A stretch of 64,000 nt of DNA, from NCBI GenBank assembly GCA_028551475.1, contig CM052360.1, positions 8,730,501 to 8,794,500 on the forward strand. The letters are read 5' to 3'. This document shows positions 20,928 to 30,843 of the stretch, piece by piece (the first letter of the stretch is position 1; every line of letters starts with the position of its first letter). The notes beneath the pieces were generated by a model, which searched no databases, was not told the DNA's origin, and saw only the letters and a list, made by a program, of their open reading frames with translations. The DNA is from Casuarina equisetifolia. Its lineage: Eukaryota; Streptophyta; Magnoliopsida; Fagales; Casuarinaceae. Both the position numbers and the translations under genes were made by a program.

Positions 20928-23900
20928 AATTGTTTGATGCTATTCTTCCAGGCACGGATGAGCTAAAGATTAATGAAGATAAGATTAGTCAAGGGTAAGG
21001 ACTAATTTTGTATAAGCTTTTCAAAAAGATAACACTCACATATTGGCCAGACTTATCCTGGAACACCTCAATGACATCTCCAATAGCCAATTTATGCTTC
21101 TTGATAAAGTCCTCTAGGGGATATCAATCATACTTCTATGGTTAAATCATAGAAAAAAGTAATTCATAAAAGAGATAAAGTTAGAATTAATGCATTCAAG
21201 TATAACTTGCTTACTTGTTTGGTCAAATATGTACATGTAACCATTGTTATTCACCCAAGACCTATGGGGGGGAAAAAAGATAAAGGTTTTGAGAAAAATC
21301 ACAAATCTTTAAAGTAAAAGAAATCATTGGAAATGACTTCCACACTTAGGCTATAAATAGATCAAGCAATAGAAGTAAGTAATTACATTCTGAAGGGTTA
21401 ACAAAGGGCTTTATTTAAGCATGAAGTTTAAAATGGGTTAGAATTAAAAAATGGTGCTTTGTGGAGATTCTTATAACTTGGTCATAGTTTTTTATTTTTT
21501 ATTTTTGGCTTGCTTTTAGCTAAAGTTCTATAATAAGAAAGATACACTAAAACTCAAACCTGAAGTTGAAGGTCCAAACTTGCTTAGTTTTCATATCAAG
21601 TAACTGTATGGAGACTCCCCTTCCATTTAGTTTGGGGAGATACATTTCAGCTTCAATCTGGAAAAAAGAAAAGAAAAGAAAAGAAAGTATAACAATCATG
21701 ATGATACATTTCAACATTCTTTTAGATCATACTTAATTAAACAATGATTTTTAGATTATTTAAGGCATTAAAGGTGTATTATTTAAGGAACTATACCTAC
21801 ATGCATAATAGGGTGAACATTGATTTTTTTATTAATTATGTCCACACAAATATTGACAATAAACAAGTTAAAAAATACCAAATTAAAGATAAGAAGCAAA
21901 CCTTTGGAATCACAATGCGTCCAGTTGCACTAACGTCACTTTTCCTTAACTTCTTCTTAAAGAGAAACCTCGGCATTGGTAGATCATTTTGCTGAAAGAT
22001 AGGTGTTTTGTTTGTAACAAATACACACATCAAATGATAAAAGAACATTTAACAAGAATGGTAAAAGAGAAAATACAATTCTTAATATGCACTTTAACTT
22101 ACTATAGGTTTTTATGATAATGTTCACTCAGTCAAATTCAAAAGCTACACTTATAGACCACATGAGCCCTTGATAACTTGGTAACACTTGGGAGGATTTC
22201 CATATGAGTGGTCAAGGTTTAAGCATATGCCTATTCTAATACCTTTATGTGATTATCATAACATAAATTGGAAAATGACCATTGCACAAAAAACAATAAA
22301 GGTAATATCTAATTAAGAAGTGTTATTAGTAGTGATGTTTTTTAAGGACATAATCATGACAATTCTTTATTTAACAAATTCAAAAACTTATACTTATAAA
22401 CCACACGAGTCCTTAGTAGCTTGGTGGCACTGAGGAGGATTTCCATATGAGTGGTTAGGGTTCAAGCCTCCATCTCCTCTAATAAAATCCTTTGAAATAC
22501 CTTCTTTCCCTATATGGTCATCTTAATCATAAAAATTCTTTATTTAGCAAAATCAAAAACCTATACCTATTAAACACACAAGCCCTTGGTGGCTCAATGG
22601 CACTAGGAGGATTTCCATATGAGTGGTTGGGGTTTGAGCCTTTGGCCCCTCCAATAAAATCATTTGAAATCCCTCCTTTCCTTACATGAACTACGTGAGC
22701 CCTTGGTAGCTTAATGGCACCTAGGAGGATTTCCATACAAGTGGTCAGGGTTCGAGTCTCTGCCTTGTTGAATAAAATCCCTTCAAATCCCTTTCTTCCC
22801 TACGTGGCCATCACAATCATGAAAATTCTTTATTTAGCAAAATCAAAACCCTATACCTATTAACCACGCGAGCCCTCGGTGGTTCAATGGCACTAGGAGA
22901 ATTTCCATATCAATGGTTGGGGTTCAAGCCTCCGGCCCTTCGAATAAAATCCCATGAAATCCTTCCCTTCCCTACATGAACCACGTGAGCCCTTGGTAGC
23001 TTAGTGGCACTTAGGAGGATTTCCATACAAGTGGTCAGGGTTCGAGCCTTTGCCTTATCGAATAAAATCCTTTCAAATCCCTTTCTTCCTAGTGTCTCGC
23101 CTTCCAACAACAAAAATTTACTTTATTATTAAAATTAATTCTTAAATGAGAAAGTGATACCCTTAAATAATGTTATCGATGATATTTTCTTTACATTTTT
23201 GTTGCTCCTACCTTAGATGTCAATCCATTATTTCTTTTGGAGTCTAACTGTCTAACTTATATGAACTCGGGATAATGTTAGCTAAAATTGATTCAATATC
23301 AACAACAAATATTTACTATGTTATTAAAGTTAATTCTTGAATTAGAAAGTGATACTCTTAAATAATGTTATCAATGATATTTTCCTTATATTTTTGTTGC
23401 TCCTACTTCGCATGTCAATCTATTATTACCTTTGAAGTCTAACTGTCTACCTTATATGAAGTTGAGACAATGATAGCTAAACTTGATTTGATATATGTTT
23501 TTATTTGTAAAGAAAATATCTAGAGAAATTGAACTACAAAACCATAAAATAATTCTAATTGGGTTCGAGCCTCACCTCCCCCAATAAAATTTCCTAATGT
23601 CTCTATTTGCAACAACAAAAATTTACTATATTATTAAAGTTAATTCTTAAATGAGGAAGCAGTACCTTAATATAATATTATCAATAATATTTTCTTTATA
23701 TTTTTGTTGCTCCTACTTTAGATGTTAATCCATTATTACTTTTGAAGTCTAACTATCTAACTTACATGTACTTGGGATAATGTTAGCTAAAATTGATTCA
23801 ATATATGTTTTTATTTGTAAAGAAAATATCTAGAGAAATTGAACTACAAAACCATAAAATAATTCTAACTGTGTTCCTTGTTTATGTTTATTCCAAAATG

Positions 23901-25345
23901 TTATATCACAGTTTTGCATAATATATTTCCATGAGAGAAAAAAAAAAGTGCTACACTTTAAGTGACAAGGAGTTTAAAATATTTTATGTGTCAATTTCAT
24001 AGTTATATTCTTGCAATATTTTGGTATCACATGTTAGAATCTAATGTCATAAAGAGATAAAAAATCCGTCTTTAATTGACAAAGAATTAAAAATAAATTG
24101 AGATGTCATTTTATTATTTGTATTCATGCAATGTATTTGCATGTAACTTGTTGAAGTCTTGTTAGAAGATCCAAAACCTAACTCCTAATTAACTTTTAGA
24201 GTATGTCTTAAAGTCTTTTAACTTGATATCAAAGTTAAGATTACTTTAGAGCCTTTATGGACATGCATGCACTATCTTTAATTGACATGGGGTTTAAAAT
24301 AATTTGTAAAAAGTTTGAACATAATTACCCGCGATCAATATATGGCACAAAAGGATCACAAATAGAAAGTGGACAATAAACCAAAGCACCTTAATTGGAT
24401 CCCATTTATGAACCTCGAAGGTTGATCTTTTTCTTTTGAAAAAGAGACGATAGATCGGTCTAGGTTGAAAATGAAATACAATCTAACAACTCAGTCTTGA
24501 GGTAATGTGAAAAATTTCATGAATGGTCGGCACCAAAAGATTTATGCTCCCATCTACCATTTTCTTTTTTCTCTGGTTATAGCTACTTTCAAAATAGATC
24601 TAGGACAAGAGTATGAAGCAAGCAACACTAACATAGAAGCTTAATTAAGGGTGAAGAAAACTGTTCAAACAGATAGACAAGATGATCTTCCTTCAATTAA
24701 TCCTGATGCAAGTGAAAATCTAACATTTGTGCAGGCATGCATATACCTAACGTTTAATAAATGGGCTCTTCAGCATATATGCAAGCGTCGATATAGAGGT
24801 AACTTCGATAAAGGGGCTACTGAAGATCTGAAATCCTCAGCAGGAGTTAAAAATATTAGAAGTGTTCTAGTAACTAGACCGGCTCAGAAGAAGAGAGTGA
24901 TAGTAGAGCAAAAAGGTAACAACGGAGAGGGTGGAAGAAAAAGTCTAAGTTTCTGTCGATATGCGCACAAGCATCTTCCAAAATCAGAAACAAAGGAGGT
25001 CAACGTAGCCAGAATTCAGCAGCTAAGAAACCCACGAAGGTCTGTTGAAACTCGGCGAGATCGGTTTTCAGGTTAAGTCAGGGTTAGAAAGTTGAAGCAG
25101 TTATACAAAGCATCGGGGAGAACAAAACTCACTCTTGCCTCCGGCGGCGGAAGAGAAGGTAGGTCTGACGCTACAGGTGGCCTCACGATGGTACGCCTCA
25201 GGAATTGCCTAGGGTGCTGCCTCCTCTTAGTCGCAGCAAGGCTTGAAAGACTGCCGACTCGATCAGGTCCCGAAGAGTTCTGAACCGACGGATCCTTGTC
25301 GTCTATGCCTCCTTGCAATGTATCAACGGCCTCAACGCCAGCCAT
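20232..25345 (-). CDS. LEC2/FUS3-like B3 transcription factor with repeat tail
   Basis: Exons: 25345-25133, 21991-21902, 21657-21560, 21261-21215, 21113-21040 and 20939-20232. All have GT-AG sites and agreeing phases, giving 409 residues. Exon 1 holds a basic patch (AATKRRQHPRQFLRR) like the one before the B3 domain of LEC2 and FUS3. Exons 2-5 form the B3 DNA-binding domain: RFLFKKKLRKSDVSATGRIV, then EAEMYLPKL, QVWTFNFRSWVNNNGYMYIF and DFIKKHKLAIGDVIEVFQDK. Family members bind RY elements and control seed development. The usual WPNN(K/N)SRMY is changed to WVNNNGYMY. Exon 6 codes about ten copies of a 21-residue repeat not known from FUS3 or LEC2. A TAA at 20232-20234 ends the frame inside a repeat, but the repeat continues in frame to a second TAA at 20064. 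The exon 6 acceptor (AATAG) is the least certain junction. The start has an ACCATGGCT context. Confidence 0.72.
22150..23105 (+). repeat. Cluster of SINE-like (tRNA-derived) repeats in B3 intron 1
   Basis: Six similar segments start near 22150, 22395, 22570, 22684, 22860 and 22976. Each carries GAGCCCTTGGTAGCTTAGTG-like and AGGATTTCCATA(C/T) words and GGTTCGAGCC, followed by AATAAAATCC and TCCCTAC. In the last copy, TAGCTTAGTGG (22997-23007) fits a pol III A box and GGTTCGAGCCT (23039-23049) a B box, the usual layout of tRNA-derived SINEs. A partial seventh copy is at 23562-23600. Confidence 0.7.
23103..23873. repeat. Three direct copies of an AT-rich repeat
   Basis: Copies begin near 23103, 23299 and 23610, each about 195 bases, starting CAACAACAAA(A/T)ATTTACT and containing TTTTTGTTGCTCCTAC and GTCTAACTGTCTA. 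The last two copies also share a further segment ending AAAATAATTCTAA(T/C)TG, so the later duplication unit is about 310 bases and includes a SINE tail. Confidence 0.8.
24651..25076 (+). other. Unassigned basic reading frame inside B3 intron 1 (antisense)
   Basis: A frame of 141 codons, mostly Lys/Arg-rich, with no ATG at its start (first codon GTG) and no domain I recognise. It overlaps intron 1 of the B3 gene on the other strand. Probably chance, possibly an exon of an antisense transcript. Confidence 0.15.
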
Positions 25346-25442
25346 GGTGCCACACTGACACAAGGGGTAAAGAAAGAAGCCTAACCCGCTAGCTCTCTTT
25401 GCAGTGACGGTTACACTCGTGTACTATCTCTGTGAAGGTGAG

Positions 25443-25455
25443 GTATTTATGCAAA
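25443..25455 (-). promoter_or_regulatory. Possible TATA box of the B3 gene
   Basis: GCATAAATACC on the minus strand about 100 bases upstream of the chosen ATG, a spacing that suits a short 5' UTR. Confidence 0.4.
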
Positions 25456-25704
25456 AGAAGGAGGCTTACGGATTGGCCATTCCAGGGTAAGGGTTACTGA
25501 GTGCGCAGTGTCTCAGTAACGGACGCTCGGCAATCACGAAACGTGGTGCTTTGGACTGACATCAGCGTTTGTGCCAGTTTTTTTTGTATATTTTTCAAGG
25601 GTTAGGATTTGTTTTTCTTTACAAAATTCTGATTACCATTCCTAATGTCAGCGAAAGAAGAAGATTTAGTGCGAGATAAAGGAGTTTTGGAGTTATTGCA
25701 CGAG

Positions 25705-25709
25705 AGAAG
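25705..25709 (+). other. Target site duplication, left copy (AGAAG)
   Basis: AGAAG immediately precedes the left LTR and is repeated exactly at 31371-31375 after the right LTR. A 5 bp duplication is the normal footprint of Ty3/gypsy integration. Confidence 0.95.
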
Positions 25710-26236
25710 TGTTACGCTCACGCGTAACTCCCCGGGTAACTGGGCGGTTAACTGGTTGATCGACTCGGAATAAGTCGACAAACCTTTTCCCCGATCGACC
25801 TATTGTAGATCGAAGGAGAAACCTTTTTAGCTTGGTTCGAGGTAGCTAGCCTCCAGATAATTTTGGGTTTTTTCAAGTCTGCTTCATTCATCGTTTCCTG
25901 GCTATTAATACAGCAAATCATCTCCACTCTTCTACGTAATGGTGGAGTACACGTTACAGACTTTTAATTAAACACTTACAAGACAAAGTAAGGCCTTGAC
26001 TAAGCCACATGACACGACCCTGCACTAAAGACATGACCACACTTACAAGACTGACACATGTTACCCATAAACTGCTTGCACTCCATCTGTCAGGCGAAGG
26101 CATGAAGAGCTACCTCTCGAGCTTCTCTTCCCAACAAAAGCCTTTAGCCACCCGTGACCCTGTCACCCCATGATTACCTTTGTGCGAGCTTCCCAAAATA
26201 GCTAAATTCTAACCAAAAGATAGTTGGGTCGTAACA
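25710..26236 (-). repeat. Left LTR (3' LTR in element sense)
   Basis: 527 bp, with 7 bp terminal inverted repeats TGTTACG/CGTAACA. Nearly identical to 30844-31370. Confidence 0.95.
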
Positions 26237-26241
26237 AATAC

Positions 26242-26250
26242 CCCCCTCCC
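26242..26250 (-). other. Polypurine tract
   Basis: GGGAGGGGGG-type purine run on the minus strand, about 5 bases inside the 3' LTR, where plus-strand DNA synthesis would start. Confidence 0.7.
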
Positions 26251-26253
26251 GTC

Positions 26254-28710
26254 TTAGACCTTGTCCCCAAGGTCGTGTTCAGGGAAACGCTGTTGAAGGA
26301 GCTCGAGGTCTTCCCAAGTTGCTTCTTCCACCGGAAGTCCCTTCCATTTTATGAGCACTTCTTCCCGTTGCTTGTTCTGTCGTCGGTTGAGAATTTCTTG
26401 AGGAACTTCCGAGACTGAACCATCAGGATTCATTCCCTGAGGGAGCTCAGCTTCCACCTCTTCGACCCCCCCAAAGAACCTCCTTAAGCAAGAAACATGA
26501 AACACGGGATGGATACGTGATCCTACCGGTAGCTTCAACCTATAAGCAACATTGCCTATTTTAGCAATTACCTCAAATGGACCATAGAAACGGGGAGATA
26601 ATTTCAAAGCCCTCCTCATTGCTACCGAGACCTGTCGGTATGGTTGGAGCCGTAGCAGAACCCAGTTTCCTACTTCAAAGATAACCTCCCTTCTCCTTCG
26701 GTCATAGACCCGCTTCATACGTTGTTGGGCTGCTTGAATATTTTCCTTAAGAGCCTTCAGAATCTCATCTCGGCTTCTAAGTTCTTGATCAATCAATTCT
26801 AGTGCGGTGGTACCCGGGACATAGGGAGTTAGTGCTGGTGGAGGGCGCCCATAAACAGCTTCGTAGGGAGACATCCGTGTAGAGCTATTTATGCTCGTGT
26901 TATGGCAAAATTCTGCCCAAGCTAGCCATTTCATCCAGTCCTTGGGAGCCCCATTAACGAAACATCTTAGATACATTTCAATTGATCGGTTTGCTGCTTC
27001 CGTTTGCCCGTCCGTCTGTGGATGGTAGGCAGAACTATAGCTGAAGTTGGTCCCATGGAGACGGAAAAGCTCCCGCCAAAAGGTACTTGTGAATATGGCT
27101 CCCCTGTCAGACACAATGCACCGAGGCAAGCCATACAACTTGAAGATTTCACTAAAAAATACCTGAGCAACCGTTGCGGCAGAATAAGGGTGCGTCAATG
27201 GCAAGAATCTTGCATATTTGGATAACCGATCCACAACAACAAGAATAGAATTCTTTCCCCTCGACATCGGTAATCCATCTATGAAGTCAATGGACACGTC
27301 CGTCCATATATGGCTTGGAATGGGAAGTGGCTGTAGAAGTCCAGACGGGGCTTGATTTTCAGCTTTTTGTTCTTGACAGACACGGCAAGACTTAATGAAC
27401 CCCTTAAGCCTCCTTCCCATGCCACTCCAGTAAAACACTGCTCGAAGCCTTTGATTAGTCTTTAGGAACCCTTCATGTGTTCCACCGTGGTACTCAGCTA
27501 GAATGGTAGGAATTAAATCTGAATCCTTAGGAAGATAGATCCGTCCCTTGAAGAAAATCATTCCCGATTTGTACTCCCATGGCCCCACTGCCTCACCTTG
27601 TTCAATCTTTTCAATTAGTTGCTGCAATTTTTCTCTTGTCTCCTCTTGAATTGGCCCCACCCATAATGGCACAGGTGTGGAGATGGCACTTGCCGAGAGT
27701 ATCTCCAATGACCTTGTTGTTTGTTGTAACACACCAGAAAATTCAGGATTATTTAATACCAAAGGATTTTTTTGTTGCTCACCCTTTTCTTCTGCGACCA
27801 TGTTAAGCCTTGCCACAGTGGTCCCCACATCAGCTACTAGAATTGTTGGCTGTCTTCCTTCTTCCATTTTCAGAATTTCTTCGTCTTTTTTCTTTCTCGC
27901 CGCACTACTAACACCTTCCTCGCGCCTGGATAAGGCATCTGCTGCCTTATTATCACGTCCGGGTCTGTATTCGATTTGAAAATCAAATCCGATTAGCTTC
28001 GTTAGCCACCTCTGCTGGCTAGGGGTAGTGATGCGCTGATCCCACAGATGTTTTAAAGCTTGTTGATCTGTCCGCACGGTGAACTTCCTTCCAAGTAGGT
28101 AATGACGCCATTTTTGCACCGCCAAGATGAGTGCCATCATTTCACGATCATATGCAGAGAGATGCACACTTCTTCCCTTGAGCGCCTTACTGAAAAACGC
28201 TATCGGCCTTTGATTTTGGGATAACACACTCCCAACACCCGTGTTTGATGCGTCGCACTCTACCAAAAACGGTTGATCAAAATTCGGCAAGGCAAGCACT
28301 GGGGTTGTTATCATAACCTTTTTCAAGGTTTCAAACGCTACCTCAGCTTCTGGGCTCCACCCGAATGCCCCCTTTTTTAGGAGGTCAGTTAATGGTTTGG
28401 CAACCACCCCATAATGCCGCACGAACCGCCGATAATAGCCAGTCAAGCCTAAAAACCCGCGTAAGGCCTTGAGGGTGTTAGGCTTTGGCCATTCTGTTAT
28501 TGCACGGATCTTCTCTTGGTCCACACTTACTCCTTCCTTACTTATAACATGCCCGAGGAATCCTAACCTTTGCCGCCCAAATTCACATTTGGATTTTTTT
28601 GCAAATAATTGGTGGTTCCTCAATGTTTCCAGAACCATCCCAACGTGCTGCACATGATCAGTCCAATTTTTGCTGAAAATTAATATATCATAAAAAAAAA
28701 ACCAAGACAA
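26254..28710 (-). CDS. Chromovirus pol, downstream frame: RT C-terminus, RNase H, integrase, chromodomain
   Basis: This frame carries the second part of the polyprotein. It opens inside the RT catalytic motif, then continues through the RT thumb (GFLGLTGYYRRFVRHYGVVA). RNase H starts near residue 150 with FLVECDASNTG and includes AYDREMMALILAVQKWRHYL. Integrase has an H2C2 zinc finger (about residues 415-460) and DDE core residues near 473 (VSIDFIDG), 535 (VSDRGAIF) and 566-571 (DGQTEAANRS). A chromodomain at about 755-800 (VLIKWKGLPVEEATWEDLEL) may direct insertion to marked chromatin. The frame is long and otherwise intact, and ends 18 bases before the LTR. It is separated from the upstream frame by a one-base shift, so as read it would not be made in one piece. 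Confidence 0.93.
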   Translation of the reverse strand: MSWFFFYDILIFSKNWTDHVQHVGMVLETLRNHQLFAKKSKCEFGRQRLGFLGHVISKEGVSVDQEKIRAITEWPKPNTLKALRGFLGLTGYYRRFVRHYGVVAKPLTDLLKKGAFGWSPEAEVAFETLKKVMITTPVLALPNFDQPFLVECDASNTGVGSVLSQNQRPIAFFSKALKGRSVHLSAYDREMMALILAVQKWRHYLLGRKFTVRTDQQALKHLWDQRITTPSQQRWLTKLIGFDFQIEYRPGRDNKAADALSRREEGVSSAARKKKDEEILKMEEGRQPTILVADVGTTVARLNMVAEEKGEQQKNPLVLNNPEFSGVLQQTTRSLEILSASAISTPVPLWVGPIQEETREKLQQLIEKIEQGEAVGPWEYKSGMIFFKGRIYLPKDSDLIPTILAEYHGGTHEGFLKTNQRLRAVFYWSGMGRRLKGFIKSCRVCQEQKAENQAPSGLLQPLPIPSHIWTDVSIDFIDGLPMSRGKNSILVVVDRLSKYARFLPLTHPYSAATVAQVFFSEIFKLYGLPRCIVSDRGAIFTSTFWRELFRLHGTNFSYSSAYHPQTDGQTEAANRSIEMYLRCFVNGAPKDWMKWLAWAEFCHNTSINSSTRMSPYEAVYGRPPPALTPYVPGTTALELIDQELRSRDEILKALKENIQAAQQRMKRVYDRRRREVIFEVGNWVLLRLQPYRQVSVAMRRALKLSPRFYGPFEVIAKIGNVAYRLKLPVGSRIHPVFHVSCLRRFFGGVEEVEAELPQGMNPDGSVSEVPQEILNRRQNKQREEVLIKWKGLPVEEATWEDLELLQQRFPEHDLGDKV

Positions 28711-30817
28711 ACCTGCGCATAAACTCCTTAAAGACCTCGTTCATCAGTGATTGGAATGTGGCTGGTGCGTTTGATAGTCCGAATGGCATTACTAGCCATT
28801 CATAATGCCCTTCATGAGTTCTGAAGGCCGTTTTGTGGACATCAGCTGGAGCTAACCTGATTTGGTGATAGCCTGAACGGAGGTCTAGCTTAGAGAACAC
28901 CTCTGCCCCATGTAATTCATCCAGGAGCTCATCTACATTCGGGATTGGAAAGCTATTTTTTATGGTATGTTGGTTGAGAGCTCGATAATCGACGCACATA
29001 TGCCAAGAACCATCCTTCTTTCTCACTAGGATTACTGGTGATGAGAAGGAACTGTTGCTGCATCGAATGACTTCCGAGTCCAACAACTCCCGCACAATAC
29101 CCTCAATTTCTGTTTTTTGATAAAATGGATAACGATAAGGCTTAACTACAATAGCCTTACCTTCATCCTTGAGCATGATGTGATGATCTTGTGTTCTCGC
29201 TGGAGGAAGGCCTCGGGGTGTTTCGAAGACATCATCAAAACGGTGTAACAGCTCACCTAACTCTTCGGGCAACATCAATTCTCCAGTTCGTTCCTCAGCC
29301 GTTTGCTCCCCCAAGGACATCATTCTTAAAATCACACCTAGCCTGGGCTTCCTAAGCTCTTTCGTCATTTCTTCTCCTCCAATGATCTTATTTGCCGGTC
29401 TGGCCACTCCAGTCAGAGTCACCTTTTTCCCTTCATAGCCGAACTTCATCGTGAGACGTTGAAAGTCCCATAGGGTTGGACCCAAGGTATACAACCAATG
29501 CACCCCCATTACTGCTTCAGTTCCTTCCATTGGCAGCAAGAGGAAGTCCACCGAAAAGCTTACTCCCTGCATCTGGACTTTTACATTTCGGCAGGAGCCA
29601 GAGCTGGCTATGGAGTCTCCATTGGCCACCTTAACATGGAATGATCCTTCTTCTGTCGATTTTAACCCCAACCTGTTAGCCAACTTCACATGGATGAAGT
29701 TGTGAGTGGAGCCAGTGTCCATCAGGAATCTTATATCCCGATCCGAGCCTCCCACCTTGCCGTCCACCTTCATAGTTTGTGGGCTTGGAACACCATAGAT
29801 AGCGTTCAGAGATATCCGAGGGACCTCTTCAGCTCCGACTAAAAGTTCCTCTTCTAAGTCCTTTTCAATCTCTTCTGCTACTACCTCTTCTTCAAGAGAC
29901 AAACCATCTATAAAGAAAAGCTTTTTACAACGATGACCTGGGCTGAAACGTTCGTCGCAATTGAAGCAGAGTCCCTTCATTCTTCTCTCAGACATTTCTG
30001 TTGCCGACAGTCTCTTAATGGGTCGCGGGGTTCCTCCTGCGATTGCAGCCGAGGTTGTTGCTGTCGGTGCCGCTACCATTGGACTTTTTCTACTGACTGA
30101 AGTTTGTCCGAACTTAGTGAAAGCTCCTCCAGGACGGGTTCCCTTCAATTTGGCCTCATGAATCTTGGCCATTCCTAATGCTGATGACATTGATTTGGGT
30201 TTGGCAATCCGCACATCTCCTCGGATCTCCTCCTTCAATCCGCTGACAAAGCAGCTTAGGCGCTGTTTTTCAGTCATCCTTTCGGACCTTATAGCAAGGC
30301 GAGAGAATGCCTTCTGGTACTCATCTACCGTGCCCGTTTGTTGTAACTTCGTCAGGTCTCCAAAAAAGTCATTGAACTCATTCGGACCATTTCTCTCCAT
30401 TAAATCTTCCACCATTGACTCCCACGTCACCTCATCTCCCAACTGGTCCTTGAAGAGTCTGAACCATACCTGCGCTTCTCCTTGGAGGTTCCAAGAAGCA
30501 ATACACACCTTGTCTCCAGCTGAAGTTTGATGAAACTCAAAGAAATGTTCTGCCCGGCAGATCCACTCCGTTGGGTCATCTTCCCCATTGTAAACGGGGA
30601 ACTCCATTTTCATCTTTGTTTTGCTGCCTTCACTGCTGCCTCCTTCTGGTGGTTTTCCTCCACTGCCAGACACTGCCTCCTCCGAGTCTGTCCGGCTCCT
30701 ATTTACCCGCTCAATTTTTTCATCCAAAGCAGCAAACATTTGCTGCATGGATTCATTCAACTCACGGAAGCGCCTATCTATCTCACTCTCGGAAGCACTA
30801 CCTTGGTTTTCACCCAT
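28688..30817 (-). CDS. Chromovirus gag-protease-RT, upstream frame (frameshifted)
   Basis: The frame starts at an ATG 12 bases inside the primer site and has 709 codons. Gag core lies at about residues 70-200 (EWICRAEHFFEFHQ, AQVWFRLFKDQ). A zinc knuckle near 282-296 reads CFNCDERFSPGHRCK. The aspartic protease is near 364 (FLMDTGSTHNFIHVKLANRL). RT begins about 560 and shows KLDLRSGYHQIRL and MPFGLSNAPATFQ. The frame fails at a run of ten T residues (plus strand A at 28692-28701) in the catalytic motif, where it meets a stop, and the next frame takes over with a substitution at the first catalytic acidic position. One broken element, otherwise well preserved. Confidence 0.93.
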   Translation of the reverse strand: MGENQGSASESEIDRRFRELNESMQQMFAALDEKIERVNRSRTDSEEAVSGSGGKPPEGGSSEGSKTKMKMEFPVYNGEDDPTEWICRAEHFFEFHQTSAGDKVCIASWNLQGEAQVWFRLFKDQLGDEVTWESMVEDLMERNGPNEFNDFFGDLTKLQQTGTVDEYQKAFSRLAIRSERMTEKQRLSCFVSGLKEEIRGDVRIAKPKSMSSALGMAKIHEAKLKGTRPGGAFTKFGQTSVSRKSPMVAAPTATTSAAIAGGTPRPIKRLSATEMSERRMKGLCFNCDERFSPGHRCKKLFFIDGLSLEEEVVAEEIEKDLEEELLVGAEEVPRISLNAIYGVPSPQTMKVDGKVGGSDRDIRFLMDTGSTHNFIHVKLANRLGLKSTEEGSFHVKVANGDSIASSGSCRNVKVQMQGVSFSVDFLLLPMEGTEAVMGVHWLYTLGPTLWDFQRLTMKFGYEGKKVTLTGVARPANKIIGGEEMTKELRKPRLGVILRMMSLGEQTAEERTGELMLPEELGELLHRFDDVFETPRGLPPARTQDHHIMLKDEGKAIVVKPYRYPFYQKTEIEGIVRELLDSEVIRCSNSSFSSPVILVRKKDGSWHMCVDYRALNQHTIKNSFPIPNVDELLDELHGAEVFSKLDLRSGYHQIRLAPADVHKTAFRTHEGHYEWLVMPFGLSNAPATFQSLMNEVFKEFMRRFVLVFFL

Positions 30818-30828
30818 TTGGAACGTGG

Positions 30829-30840
30829 GCTCTGATGCCA
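30829..30840 (-). other. Primer binding site, initiator tRNA-Met type
   Basis: TGGCATCAGAGC on the minus strand, three bases inside the 5' LTR; one mismatch from TGGTATCAGAGC. Confidence 0.85.
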
Positions 30841-30843
30841 GTT

